A stretch of 64,000 nucleotides of DNA from Strobilurus pachycystidiatus (lineage: Eukaryota; Basidiomycota; Agaricomycetes; Agaricales; Physalacriaceae), in contig JAHLMK010000010.1 in assembly GCA_019915135.1 (NCBI GenBank), forward strand, positions 806,001 through 870,000, in the 5' to 3' direction. The notes below the pieces were generated by a model, which had not been told where the DNA came from, ran no database searches, and worked only from the letters and a program-made list of their open reading frames with translations. How positions within the stretch are numbered: the stretch's first letter is position 1; the number at the start of each line of letters is the position of its first letter. This document shows, in pieces, positions 10,560 to 21,218 of the stretch. A program made the translations under genes and the position numbers.

Positions 10560-11620
10560 TTTATTGCGCCACATCCTTTATCTCGTCTTGAACTTGCACT
10601 GGCAGCCTGAATCGCTCGCATTTCAACCATGTGACCGAGAAGACACCGAAGAGGTTGCCGCTCGGCCCTCAATGACAACTATTTCTTTTTCACTCCCATC
10701 ACGACACAGCCAGATTCCACCCACTTCGCAATTCCGGTTTATTACTCTTCACGAAGGCGGGCGCAGAGAAGGATGCCTGACCATTGGTAGACGAGGTACG
10801 TCCGTAGCCTCTTCTCAGCTGCTGCCTTCTCATTTTTTTGCAGCGCAAAGACGCGGCCACGCAGAAAACAAATGGCACTGTTTTTTTCCATCCGCACGTC
10901 CGCACGGACTTGACGCCTGTAGACTAAAAAGGCGGTCATGAAAGGTACGTCGCCTGTCTCTTCCGTCTGTCGTCTTCCCAACTGTCCTGCAGCGAATCAT
11001 CGGGTCACGGTGGCCGGCTTGGAGGACCTCGGATGACCAGCCTTCGAGAGACTAGGCGATAACACTATCAAAACCCAACACCCAACGAGCAGAGGCAATC
11101 ATGACACCCATTTCCTCTCGCTGCTCTTCGCGTCGGGCGACTTCAAACCTCCGATCTGCGTGCCGCCCTGGTTCCGCCCGCGCTGCAATCACTTGTGCTC
11201 AGTCCGCCCAGATGATTTCGACACGGCGCTTCCACCAGTCGCTTCCCGGGATACTGCTTGATGATGAGAGTTGCGGCCGGTACGCAGCCGGTTCGTACGC
11301 GTCAAGCTACATGCGCGTCCTCGAAGGCTCATTGCCTCTCGTCTAGCACGCTTCGTTTCCTTGTTCATCCGCTGCTCGTCAAACATGTCAGACGAACGTG
11401 AGTGGTCTAATCCTTCTTTCCCCATCCACAGCCGTTCGGTTACCTCACACGATGATTCCCACAATACACGCATAGTTCACACTGAAACTATCATGTTGAC
11501 AAACAAGCATCTAACGTCTTTCGCTCCTATCTGATACCACCTCCGCTACTCTTCTAATCATCTCGCATGCTGACGACTTCTCCTCAGTTTTATAGGCCCC
11601 TCATACCGTCAAACGGCACG
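10560..11620 (+). ncRNA. Intron-rich non-coding unit, type B, copy 2 (snoRNA host)
   Basis: Second copy of the unit at 3040-4040. Clear intron blocks: gtacgt at 10797 to tttttgcag near 10842, and gtacgtcgcctg about 10946 to gtcctgcag about 10993. A longer intron opens with gtgagt about 11399, contains the snoRNA at 11446-11537, has a branch-like gctgac, and closes with ctcctcag about 11587. No open frame is shared with the other copies. Confidence 0.52.
11446..11537 (+). ncRNA. C/D box snoRNA candidate, copy B2
   Basis: Box C-like ACGATGA 11449-11455, D' CTGA about 11482, C'-like tgttgac, box D CTGA 11531-11534. The D guide GTCTTTCGCTCCTAT and D' guide CGCATAGTTCAC are identical to copy B1. 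It sits in the middle of a GT-AG intron, as is usual for fungal intronic snoRNAs. Confidence 0.65.
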
Positions 11621-11639
11621 CTGAGAAGCATAGCAGGGC

Positions 11640-12370
11640 ATCTCGTCTAGTGCATCAGGCTTCAGCCTCGAAAGGTATGTGTCCTGACTACAATCGATCC
11701 ACAAGCTTATGCCAATGTAGTGAAGCATTCCTGTGGAGTTCGAGCGACTTCTGGCTTGGTAAGTATCGCCAGCGCCGATGTGAGTTTCTCCCTCATTCTC
11801 CCTCTCAATCGAATGACGATAACCATAATACGCCTGAACCACTGTGTTGAGAATTCTTGCAATGTCTTTCGCTCCTATCTGACTCTCTTTTTCTTTGGTA
11901 TATTGTTCGTCAACACTCATACTTACCACGGCACTTTTTTCAGGAATCATCTTTCATGTCGCCTTGGCATTGCTTAGAAGCAGCAAGAAATAGAAGACCC
12001 GCGGTCCCAGAAACTCGCCATGGACTGCAAATACATAAAGTAGTGAGTCTATCGCTCAATCGTCATCGCTCTGTACTCACCCTTCGCATTTACTGTTGCC
12101 AGACACGGCTTGAAAAAATTATGCCCACAGAACCTTCGTAGTGAATGCGCGTCGGACCAAGAACCGAACGGGGGATTCTAATGCACCGGACGCGATAGAC
12201 CCAGAGCGACCGACATTGACGTGTGCAGCATCGACGCAGTCGAATCCAGCCCAGCTCCCAGAAAGAACAGGTGTACCCGCCTCCACATCCACGGCCTCTC
12301 CCCGAACGATTCATCTTGTCGGAATGTCGGACAGTTTTTTTATAGGCAGTGTACATGATTTTCCATTGCC
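11640..12370 (+). ncRNA. Intron-rich non-coding unit, type D, copy 1 (snoRNA host)
   Basis: Mirrored by 38400-39100 (-). An intron-like block runs from gtatgt (about 11676) to aatgtag (about 11721). A longer one runs from gtaagt (about 11760) to ttttttcag (about 11943), with branch-like acttacc and the snoRNA at 11810-11885. The downstream part (to about 12370) is conserved with the mirror copy in several blocks but not as one reading frame. It may be the 3' end of one transcript that also includes unit B. Confidence 0.48.
11810..11885 (+). ncRNA. C/D box snoRNA candidate, copy D1
   Basis: Box C-like ATGACGA 11813-11819, CTGA D'-like at about 11834, tgttgag C'-like, and box D CTGA 11879-11882 preceded by the same guide GTCTTTCGCTCCTAT as the B copies. 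Its D' guide differs from the B type and I find no rRNA match for it. Confidence 0.6.
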
Positions 12371-12928
12371 GCCGTAGACTCATCGATAGTTGAAGTGCGG
12401 CGAATTCTTGTCCTCATCTTGGTGGTCGTGAACGTGTTTGCGTTCTATATATCGGCGTTCATGTACTTTGAGTAGTCTGCGATCATGAAAGTTTATGGTG
12501 TGAGCGGCTCCCCCTTCTACCATGTCTGAAAAATGGGGCTGATTTCTCAATGTAGCGTGAGGCCGGGATTCGCTTGCACGACGAACTCTGTCATCATCTC
12601 CATGTGGCCGCAGAAAAGGACCACAGCTAGGGCAAAGGCGACACGGGATTATTGGTCAGTTCTCGACCTAGAGAACTAAGGGACAATCGGAGCTATGTTC
12701 GGTACGTCGGAGATGAAACGCCACCATATTGAGACCTTTCTGAAACCTCTGATTCACTAAGATCGATCCTTCGGCTGCTATTCATTCTTTCAGTCACACG
12801 TCGGGTCGCTGAGCCTACTACATCTTTCCAAATGACCGTTGAAACAACTTATTTTCGCGTGGGACCACTTGGCTTTGATACTACTACCACCACCTCTGTA
12901 CAAGTCATCACACACACAGCTTCCCGTC

Positions 12929-13969
12929 ATGGCTCGTACGCCTGGAATTCCCTCTCAGATGCCCGACATCCCCGAAGATATATTTCGCCACATCGTGGAC
13001 GTAGGCCTTGACCTCCAAATGGTCTGTACTCTGTCGCGGGTGTCAAGGGCCTTTCGCAGCTGGTAAGATATGTACACGGTCTTGCGTGGCAGTACGTCAG
13101 CTAACATCTCTCAAAGCATGGAGCCTTGCATGTACCGAGACATCGTCATTGACCGCCCCAAACAAGCCCTTGCTCTTGAACGCACCATCAGAGCTCGTCT
13201 TCCCCATGATCCCGCCTTTATCCAACAACATGTGAAAACACTCGTTCTACAGATTGTGCTCGTTCACGACATCTACCAGTACAATGACACGGTCAAGGAG
13301 GCCATCTTGTTCATCGTGTCTCACTGCAACGGCGTTCGGTGTCTCAACTACGGGCCTGTGTACCATCCCAGGATTGACGAGTGTCTCCGTGAGATATCGA
13401 GCAATGAGAACTTGCGCTATCTCCATCTGAGGTCCTTCTGGGATGTCCTGGAGCACCAGGGTATCCAGGCTTTGCCCCAGAAGATTACCCACCTTCACGT
13501 CAGTTACTTGTTCAACTCCCACCTAACATGGCGTACCGTACTGCAATGGTGCCCTATGCTCGAAACCGTTGTTCTCGAGCTGTATGACACCGACGCGCGC
13601 CCTGCCGATGCCGTGTCGAAGGACATCGGCCAGACTTTGGAGCAGAATCCATCCCTGAGGCGAATAGCACTTTTGGTTCACTCGCGCCATAGCCGACTGA
13701 AGGAATCTGAGGGTTGGGTGCGATACTTCCTAGACGTGTTCAAGCGGGAGCCACGCATTGTCGTGCTTATGCTTCAGCACGAGTCTGCGGGGCCTTCGTC
13801 GTTGGAAGGCACCTCCGGAATCGCAGTAGCTCGGCAGTATCGATATCGCGGCTATGCTGAATCCTACCCACTGGGAAGTGTCTATTGGAGTACAACTCCA
13901 CTCATCGAGGGCCAGACGGAAGATATCTGGCAGGCAGTGGAGAGAGTGATTCGGGACAGAGACTCGTAG
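12929..13969 (+). CDS. F-box protein
   Basis: Two exons, 12929-13062 and 13117-13969, joined across an intron gtaagatatg...ctcaaag, give 328 residues. Residues 11-45 (MPDIPEDIFRHIVDVGLDLQ, then LSRVSRAFRS) form an F-box of the style common in Agaricomycetes. The remainder has the hydrophobic periodicity of a degenerate leucine-rich repeat region (KTLVLQIVLVH, LRYLHLRSFWDV, HLHVSYLFN, LETVVLELYD). F-box proteins hand substrates to SCF ubiquitin ligases. The substrate cannot be told from sequence, and large lineage-specific F-box expansions are usual in these fungi. The start at 12929 is in a good context and is followed directly by the domain. Confidence 0.75.
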
Positions 13970-14511
13970 GATGAGGAGGCGAGGAACATGAGAACGAGTG
14001 GGCGAGGAACAGGGCGGACATCACCCTCGGTCAGACGTTGAGCATGCAGTGGCCGTTCACCACGGCGGTGCACTCATGTGGTTTGTGATTTTCGACGACA
14101 TCTCAAAGAGGGAACCCTATCTAGCTGTGTCCTGGACCGACACCTCTCCGGCTCATCTGGAATACTCATTGACACAAATATTGACGGTCGGGTCTCGTCA
14201 GGGGATGTTCCCCGCTGTCGAGACTCGAGTATCTGTAGCCACCAATTGGTGGCTCACGACAACAATCTTTCTGTGTTGTAGAGAAGCAATTGCTAGGTCT
14301 AGGCGTGTCCTAGCATTTACTTAGACCATTTTCAACCGATGATTCTTTTTTCTTTTGTTGAAGGGAGAGAAATCTTTTGTAAATACTTACCGTATCATTC
14401 ATTGAAATTGAAGCTCTGAACGTACTGTATATATGTATGGAAATTGATGCAGCAGTGGGTGACGCGACATGTGCCGGCAAAATCCTATGTACTTAGTTGC
14501 TTCTAACCACC
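13970..14511. other. Intergenic, nothing recognised
   Basis: Probably the 3' UTR of the F-box gene and the promoter of the next gene. Overlapping short frames on both strands have no support. Confidence 0.4.
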
Positions 14512-15223
14512 ATGATCAAGTCCGTGCTCGTTGCTCTCACATTCCTCCCATTCGTTTCTTGCAACACCGAAATAATCAATTTCGGGTCCGCTGACGGCGC
14601 GGTTGGTAGCATCCTGTACGTCTGTTTTTCTGGCTGTCGTCTTTGGCTCAACTGCTCCCGGTAGCCCAACGAAATCGATAGCAAACCTTGGCTCAGGCAG
14701 AAATGAGGTTAGCTGGGTAGCCGAAATGAAGGCGAAAGAAGAAGAGGACGGCGCACCCCACACAAGTGAACAATGGTTTGGCCTGGATTTGGCGAGCCAA
14801 CCTTGGGACAAGTACGACAGGTTCACGTTGAGGATATCATGGCCGGCCAGCGTACGTCCACCGTCTATTATTCGCTTTTCCAGCTAATGGCAGTCAACAC
14901 AGTACCCAACTGACTTCTCCATCCACCTTCACAACGCCTCCAACGGCACCGAACGCGTCAAATTCGCCCAAATCATCGCCCAGCACGTCGGAATATTCAC
15001 TCCTCCCGCACGCACACCCGACTCTATACACGTGCCATTCGACGTCGTGCTGGAGCCCCTTGCATTTGGTGCCCTGCCCTTGTCTGTCATGCCGATCCTC
15101 TGGTGTCTTGCGATTGTCCTACTTGGCGCGGCGTCGGTGACCCCGAGAATTTACGCCGTTTTGGCCCAGATCGCGATGGAGGCAAGAAAGGAACATGTGC
15201 TGAAGAGTCCGAAGCGCGGCTGA
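14512..15223 (+). CDS. Predicted type I ER membrane protein, unknown function
   Basis: Exons 14512-14615, 14665-14851 and 14903-15223 give 203 residues with consistent phase. Residues 1-18 (MIKSVLVALTFLPFVSC) are a signal peptide. A luminal domain follows (NTEIINFGSADGAVGSIL, later FTLRISWPASYPTDFSIHL), then one membrane helix (LSVMPILWCLAIVLLGAASV) and a short basic tail ending KSPKRG. The layout of signal peptide, beta-rich luminal domain and C-terminal anchor is like small accessory subunits of ER enzymes, but I cannot name the family. Introns have GT-AG ends (gtacgt/ggtag, gtacgt/acacag). Confidence 0.65.
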
Positions 15224-15423
15224 TTTTGGGTCGAATGGAATTCTTGCCTGCAAACTCCGCGCATCGCTACTGCATATTCGTATGTCACAGTCTGATTTTA
15301 CTCGTACCAACATCAGCCTAATTCCTCCTACAGGCCGCCCAACGTGCAGAGTCGCTCATGGGCGTCAGCTCATTTCTGCCACTCGAACTCCTGACCGACA
15401 AGAAATACTCTTACGCACGCGAT

Positions 15424-15508
15424 CGGGAAAGCGTGTCATCCATGCGCAGGGGAACCCGATCGCTTGTTCGTATCGTCTCAATTTTTTTCTATGTCGAGAA
15501 GGGAAATA
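15424..15508 (-). pseudogene. U6 snRNA relic 1
   Basis: The minus strand reads AAAAAAATTGAGACGATACG, then CCCCTGCGCATGGATGACACG, which aligns along the body of U6. The catalytic ACAGAGA box is changed to ACGAACA and the AGC triad region is rearranged, so it cannot work as U6. Confidence 0.7.
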
Positions 15509-16058
15509 ATTATCATGGGATATCCCGTGTGTGTACTGTGAGTGGATAAACGCTGACTTCCGGGTATAATCGTTTATATGAATCTTTCTAAGTTATACGG
15601 TTTTCGACTCGTCTTCGCTTCCATTATTGATATTGGGGTTTCACAACTCAACAAACACGATTCAGATCTTCGGGTTGCCCGTATGGTATGAGTATCCAAT
15701 TTTCTGAGCAAAGTACCCATCTGACCGTCCTAGTTGTAGAGCTCGATGTGTGAACATTGCTCTGCTCAATATCTCCTGGTGTTTTGTCCGCGGGATCGAG
15801 TGTTGACTGGCGTCGACTTGCACTTGGATCTACTAAAACGCAGCAGGTTATGCATCCCCGGCGCGGGTAGGCTTGATTTGTTCGGCTGTTGGACTCGGAC
15901 GTCGAAAGATTCGGTGCGCAAGATAGATTGCATGCCTGGTTCGTGTGTCGCTGTTGGTCCATTGCCACCATAATCACTAACACAACTTCTGATGTAGCCG
16001 ACGAATCCTCCACACAGACCGCGCAACACCATGATCCTCCGCAGTTCGAGTCACCGCT

Positions 16059-16565
16059 ATGCATGTCAAGAGTGTCACAGTACGCCCATTCATAGCGGCG
16101 ACTTTTCCGCCCGCTATCGCGATTTCTACCGGGGATCTCGCCGCGCCTCTCTTAAATTACATATCTACTTATAGTTTCCTTCGTCGCGCCCCGCTACATA
16201 CGCCCGAGTTCCTATTTATGCTAGTCGTGGCGGTGTATTTCTTCGAGGACCTCTCGACGAGTTCGGCAGTGCTAGTTCATTCCTTATTGGCCAGTCAGGT
16301 TCCGTCTATACAGGCCATTCTTCCTATTTTTGTTCTCTGGCTTGTACATACACGTACTTCACTTCGCCTCTTGGTACTCGGACTTTTTCTTTCCGACAAC
16401 TTTCTTCTTACTTATGCTTCCTCTGTTGCGGCAGCTACGTACACCTTACTTCTACTTCCGCCTGTTGTGGTTGTATATTTCCGTGAGGACTCATCGCAGA
16501 GTTTGGGAATGACTCGACGCCTAGGCGCAGGGTGGCTTCGACGGGCCGGTGGACGCTCGACTTAA
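16059..16565 (+). other. Hydrophobic open frame, doubtful
   Basis: 168 codons of T-rich sequence coding for several apparent membrane segments (FLFMLVVAVYFFEDL, IFVLWLVHTRTSLRLLVLG). It has no recognisable family and lies in a stretch of U6 relics and palindromes. T-rich non-coding DNA gives such frames by chance. Confidence 0.15.
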
Positions 16566-16568
16566 CCG

Positions 16569-16623
16569 GACCTTGGGATTCCCAAGGTCGGCTCTTTATT
16601 GGAGCTTGGGATTCCCAAGCTCC
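16569..16623. repeat. Pair of near-perfect palindromes
   Basis: GACCTTGGGA-t-TCCCAAGGTC at 16569-16589 and GGAGCTTGGGA-t-TCCCAAGCTCC at 16601-16623 share the core TTGGGATTCCCAA with different flanking stem bases. A weaker third relative (AAGCTGGGAGTCCCAAGGCT) lies near 16852. Confidence 0.8.
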
Positions 16624-16743
16624 GTCGACTGCACTCCACGGTCAGTTGCGAGCAGGCCTGTCGGTCTGTTAGGAATCTATACTGCTCACCTCTACCTTCT
16701 ATCGACTAACACAGCTGTTGTCGCTGCAGACTCATAATGGGCG

Positions 16744-16825
16744 GTTGGGGAAAGCGTTCATGCATGCGCAGGGGAATACGGCCGCTTCTCTGTATGGTCT
16801 CGAATTTTTCGCATGTCGATATTGA
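16744..16825 (-). pseudogene. U6 snRNA relic 2
   Basis: The minus strand keeps ATACAGAGAAG (ACAGAGA box) and CCCCTGCGCATGCATGA, but the AGC triad segment is replaced (GCGGCCGTATT) and the 5' hairpin is lost. Confidence 0.7.
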
Positions 16826-17733
16826 TGAAGAAGGCTGGACTTTGTAAGCTGGGAGTCCCAAGGCTCCACTTTTGTTTAGGGACCGCAGCTTGGCTATACC
16901 ACTCCTCTCACCTCACTGTAGAGGAATGGCTGGAGCGCATGAAAGGGATGTGAGCTGGACAATTCTATCTCTCAAAGCGCAACTGGTTCGACCTCCTTCA
17001 GCCTTGCTGTGTTGGGAAGAGAATCGGGTGGCGCTCTTTGGAGCCGTACGCTCAGTAAGCCATTCACATCGGGGGAAGGGCAGGTTTTTGAGAACTGGAT
17101 ATTTCAAGCCTGCTTGCTGTTGACGGCAGGCCGTCGAATGAACCAATTCGACTTTAAGATGACGACGACTGACATGAGACGGTGAATACAGTGGGCTATT
17201 GCATGCTCATAGATTTGCATACTTAGACAGAATGAAACCACTTTTGACGTTTCAAACGCAAATTAGGCAACATCAAGGCATGGACACTCTGATAGGGCTC
17301 GCTCGAAGCTCGAAGGAGGCAGACTTCGTAATATTGAGGTCAAGATTTGCTTCAAGTGGTCGGGACTCGACGAGTACATAGCTGTAAGTTGGATCATGGA
17401 GCCGAGGTCCTGACTGACTTTCTGTGCTCATCAAATTGTGCTACGCTGATCGACACCCGCTCCTAGCGTAATCTGACAGTAAGCCAACTCGACGCTCTTG
17501 ATAAGTTAATTTTGGGCTGTCCTCGGCAATTCTCAAGATGTAGGGAGACTTAACATACGAGTAATATACCTAAGCGACGAAGAGCGGCGGATAGATAAGA
17601 GGACGTAGCTGGGCTGTTGACGTCCGCGGTCCATCATGATGATGTGCGCATCTCGAGACCCACTACAACTGGGGAGGACAGTAAGACTTGGGGCAGTACC
17701 TCGTGGTTATATGCTTTGCTGTAATGGTCTTTT
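16826..17733. other. No gene recognised
   Basis: Short overlapping frames only. No splice pattern or RNA motif found between the U6 relics. Confidence 0.35.
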
Positions 17734-17779
17734 GTGGCCCCTGCACAAGGATGGCACGCCTTTCCCGGGGTGGTAGAGT
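17734..17779 (+). pseudogene. U6 snRNA 3'-half fragment
   Basis: GTGGCCCCTGCACAAGGATG then GCACGCCTTTCCCGGGGTGG matches the 3' half of the full-length U6 sequence at 17961-18058, including its flank CCCGGRGTGGTAGA, but in the opposite orientation. Confidence 0.7.
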
Positions 17780-17960
17780 ATAATAACAGACACGGGCGCC
17801 GCCACCCGAGGGCTCCTGGCCGCCTCGATCGACGATCATGTTCCCAAAGCGGTAGTCATGGTCCCGAAATGGAAATTTTTGCTCCCCAGTGCTCCTCCTG
17901 CCTCTTTTCCGCGTTTCTAAAAGCTCTGACGACGCAAAACAATAAATATTGAGATCCGTA

Positions 17961-18003
17961 GATCTACCACTCCGGGAAAGCGTGTCATCCTTGTGCAGGG
18001 GCC

Positions 18004-18034
<31 letters not shown>

Positions 18035-18058
18035 TTCGTATGTCACCCCGAAGGGGAC
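17961..18058 (-). ncRNA. U6 spliceosomal snRNA (full length)
   Basis: The minus strand begins GTCCCCTTCGGGGTGAC (5' hairpin), then AAAAAATTGGAACGATACAG, ACAGAGA box, GATTAGCATGG with the AGC catalytic triad, CCCCTGCACAAGGATGACAC and the 3' stem. All catalytic elements are present. U6 pairs with U2 and the 5' splice site and coordinates the catalytic metals. A T-run for RNA polymerase III termination does not follow immediately: the first TTTT is about 30 bases past the usual 3' end. The copy is therefore intact in its body but its expression is not proven. Confidence 0.85.
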
Positions 18059-18633
18059 ATTAAACTATAGGTAAGTCGTCAAGTTGATAGGAAGAGTCTT
18101 GTGATGAGGAGGAATGGCAGAGTGGGGAAGTTGCCTTATAGGGAGGTGCTCCACTGTGCCTCGTCACCCCCTTCCACGAGCCGCCGTCTTTGATATCTAG
18201 TGTTGATGAACCTGCATGTTCATCGGACTGAGTAATTGACGTTGTTCATAGCTAGACTGAGGCGGCTGAATTCTCCAAGGTACGATAGACTTGCAAGCTT
18301 GCATCTCCGAGCCCCGGCAGGAGGTTCGCGGTGCTCACCTCTGATCTGCCTCGAGCTCTCGTTTTCAGCTTGAGTCTACCGTACCACCAACTCAACACAT
18401 ACAGTCTCCATACATACGTCAACGTCAGCACTGGTTGTTCATTCACAACGAGGACGAGCAAAGCTACTGCAATGTGGTTATTCTCAGGCTCCTGGAATCG
18501 GGCGAATAAATATCGGCTCGATGACTATACAGGTTACATAAATTTGTGAATAGACAGCCATGCTATGATATGAGACCATGTTTGAATGCTAGTAGTACAT
18601 AGGAAGAAAGCACACTTCAATCCTTCGAATATT
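18059..18633. other. Intergenic, nothing recognised
   Basis: Contains the 5' flank of U6 and the 3' side of the acetyltransferase gene. No supported frames. Confidence 0.35.
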
Positions 18634-20629
18634 CTAACGGAAATCAGTATCAGAAATGCTGTCAAAGGAAGAAGTGCTAGAGGTCTCGAGCATATCCCAC
18701 TGCGATCCTTCAGAGGAACTGGCATAACCATCCGTATAATGTGGAGAAAGATTACCGAGGGCGCTAGCAACACCTTCCAAGTGCCAGGGCCCACCTACAC
18801 TGGACGATGCACTGGCCGCTGAGCGATGTGACGCCTCGGAGTCATCTGAGCTCCATGCCTCATCGTCGCTATCCATGGGCTGATACTCGGGATCCGAGGC
18901 CTCAAGCCCACTATAATCGCTCCGCGAGTCATCATTGAGATCTATCAGATCCCCGTTCACTGCTCGCTGCTCTGGTTCCATCGATTCCCTCTCACTTGCG
19001 GAATCGGCACTCTCATAGGTATTCTCTCTGAAGTCGCGGATGGTCTCCATGCTTCCCGTACGACGGAGAAGGCGACGTTGTTCATCGATGATGCCTTGGT
19101 CCCATCGAAGGAGGGCATCACGCTCTCGGTCGTGTCGGAGGAACATCTCGTCCCACAGGCTGGGAGGAGCGGGCTGGATGGAAGTGCGGATCACCCAATC
19201 AGTTGCAAGAATCCCTAGACACGTCGTGTCTTTCCATTCCCGTGTGAATGGGCAGAAGAAAGAGCGACGACGCGTTCCTTCATGTCCGAAGCGACTACAC
19301 AGATTTGTCAGAATACTGAACCGGAACGAGAATCGTCCAACATACAGTTTGGTAAAGAGCTTGAGAAGGTCGCCCTTCGATGGTCCATCAATAATGTTTG
19401 CCTGTACTCGCTGACATAGGAACACATCGAATGCTTTGGCGAGTATGCCATCCAAGACCTCATAAGCTAGGCCATGACCTCGTACCGACTTGTCGAGGAT
19501 GATACCAATGGAAAGCTCTCCGACTGCAGGGGCAAGCGGCGATTGCTGAGAGGGTATAAGGTATGCGAATCCAAATGGACGAGGCGTAGGCGGCAAAATT
19601 GGTACCGGTATTTCAGGCACCCAAGAGTCTGAGGAGGTAGTCGCCGCTGGAATAGAATTCGGGGCCCTTCTTGGAGAGATTCCGTTCAGTACTTCAGCAG
19701 CCAGAGCTTGTTGCTGAGACGTCGTTGTGTCTGTCCAATGTTTAGGCGATGTGGCAGACGCGCTATCAGAGTCATTAGAGTCATAGCCTCCTGCAATTTC
19801 GGACTCGTCTGCGGGAAATGGGTCGAGCTTGATCTAAGATAGGATAAGACAACTGTCAATGAAGACATGGGAACGAGCACATACCGTCTTACGTGGAGGA
19901 TCCCCGTATAGAAGCGCATTCCACTCCTCGGTCTGGTCGTCTTCAGGTGTCTCTATCACGAAAGTCAGAGAGCGTCTGAAGCTGAAATCCGAATATTGGG
20001 CATACGTTTTCTCTTCTTCGTGGTTTCATCGGGGCCAACCTTCTCTGAATCCTCAGCGCCTTTCAAAAATGGGCTGAACTTCTCTTCAGCGGCTCGCACC
20101 GAGGGCAGGTAATACTTGATAATAATCAGTACCTGCGGAGTGTTGATAGTATCATGATGACTTACCTGTAGCTCCCATGACGGTGCCGGACCACTTGCGT
20201 ACCCCGTCTTCGCAGAGTCGGGCAGTCGGCTCGGCTCTTGGATGATGGTCGGGGAGTCCGGCGGCGGTAAAGTAGGCGAGTCGGGTCGTCCTGCAGGGCC
20301 CTCGTCGAGGAAAGTTGTTCTCTTGGGGAGGTGTCGCTGAATTGTTGTGTCAACGACCTAGAAACATCCAGACAAAGAGCGGTACGTACTTTCGTTTCTG
20401 TGGCCTTGTTCGCTAGAGGGGGCTCTGGAATCTTATCCGATATCGTCGCAAAGTAAAGGGCCCCAGTCGCAAAAGTGAAGAAGTCGTTTGCCTGCGCAGC
20501 TTCGACGGCATTGAGCTGGAGTTCTTCGAAAAGATGGGTCAACCTGTTGAGATTGAAATCGTCCAGCTCGAGTTCCTCGAGAGTCACCAGTGAGACACGC
20601 GGCTGGAAGATGGTGGGCGATAGAGACAT
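18634..20629 (-). CDS. GNAT-like N-acetyltransferase domain protein 1
   Basis: Multi-exon gene read from ATG 20629 (MSLSPTIFQPRVSLVTLEEL). Exon 1 ends at 20390 and further exons run to the stop at 18634. The last two exons hold a GNAT-like core: GELSIGIILDKSVRGHGLAY, where RGHGLAY resembles the acetyl-CoA-binding RGxGxA motif. After an intron ending near 19297 come FGHEGTRRRSFF and WKDTTCLGILATDWV, as in RimJ-type acetyltransferases that modify N-terminal or small amines. A long acidic, Ser-rich tail (DLNDDSRSDYSG, DSDDEAWSSDDSE) follows. The substrate is unknown. A paralog lies at 28762-30346 in mirror orientation and shares the N-terminal block, the GNAT core and the intron inside TKL/xFxHEGTRR. 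Middle exon limits are approximate. Confidence 0.68.
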
Positions 20630-21218
20630 CGTAATTAGTGCGCGTGCTGATGGCAGACCACGACTCTTATACAAACACTTCGAGCGCTTGAGCTTTGAGT
20701 CACGTATTCGGGGGCGCCTATTCTTATAATTCTATTCCCGAGATTTTGTGGTAGCAATCGTGTTGTGTCGTGTCCTTCGCCTTTCGGTTTGTTATGCGAG
20801 ACGCAAAGTCTGTAGCTGCGGCACAGCATTGTACCGCTCACTTTGCCAGGAGTGGGCAAAGAGGGGGCACGGAAAGCGTGAGATTGTACGCCAACTTCCA
20901 GACCGCGGGTTCTCAAAATGAATGTCATCTGATATGGACTGTCGCATTCCCGCCCCGAGACCGTAGACATCCGGTGAGAGAGATTCTGAACATGATGATG
21001 GTGGATTTAGCAGGAAGACAGGCTTCGCGAAACTCATCGATCGAATGCCAATGAGCCATTTCGGTCTAGGCTCTCAACATCTAAGTTACAGTACGAGCAA
21101 CCTACACTCGTAGTTGTAGTTCAGCTAATGGTACATCAATAATTACTCTAACGTGTTACGTTCAATGCACAAATTCCGGTGTTATATGAGTGGTAAGATA
21201 CTATGTATGCGCAAAAGA
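20630..21218. other. Intergenic between the acetyltransferase start and the HMG-CoA reductase stop
   Basis: Serves as promoter of the acetyltransferase gene and 3' region of the reductase gene. No further gene seen. Confidence 0.4.

Noticed and set aside
10797..11000. Type B unit as a small protein gene
   Set aside because: The three copies differ by indels that break every frame although splice-like signals are kept; a non-coding host fits better.
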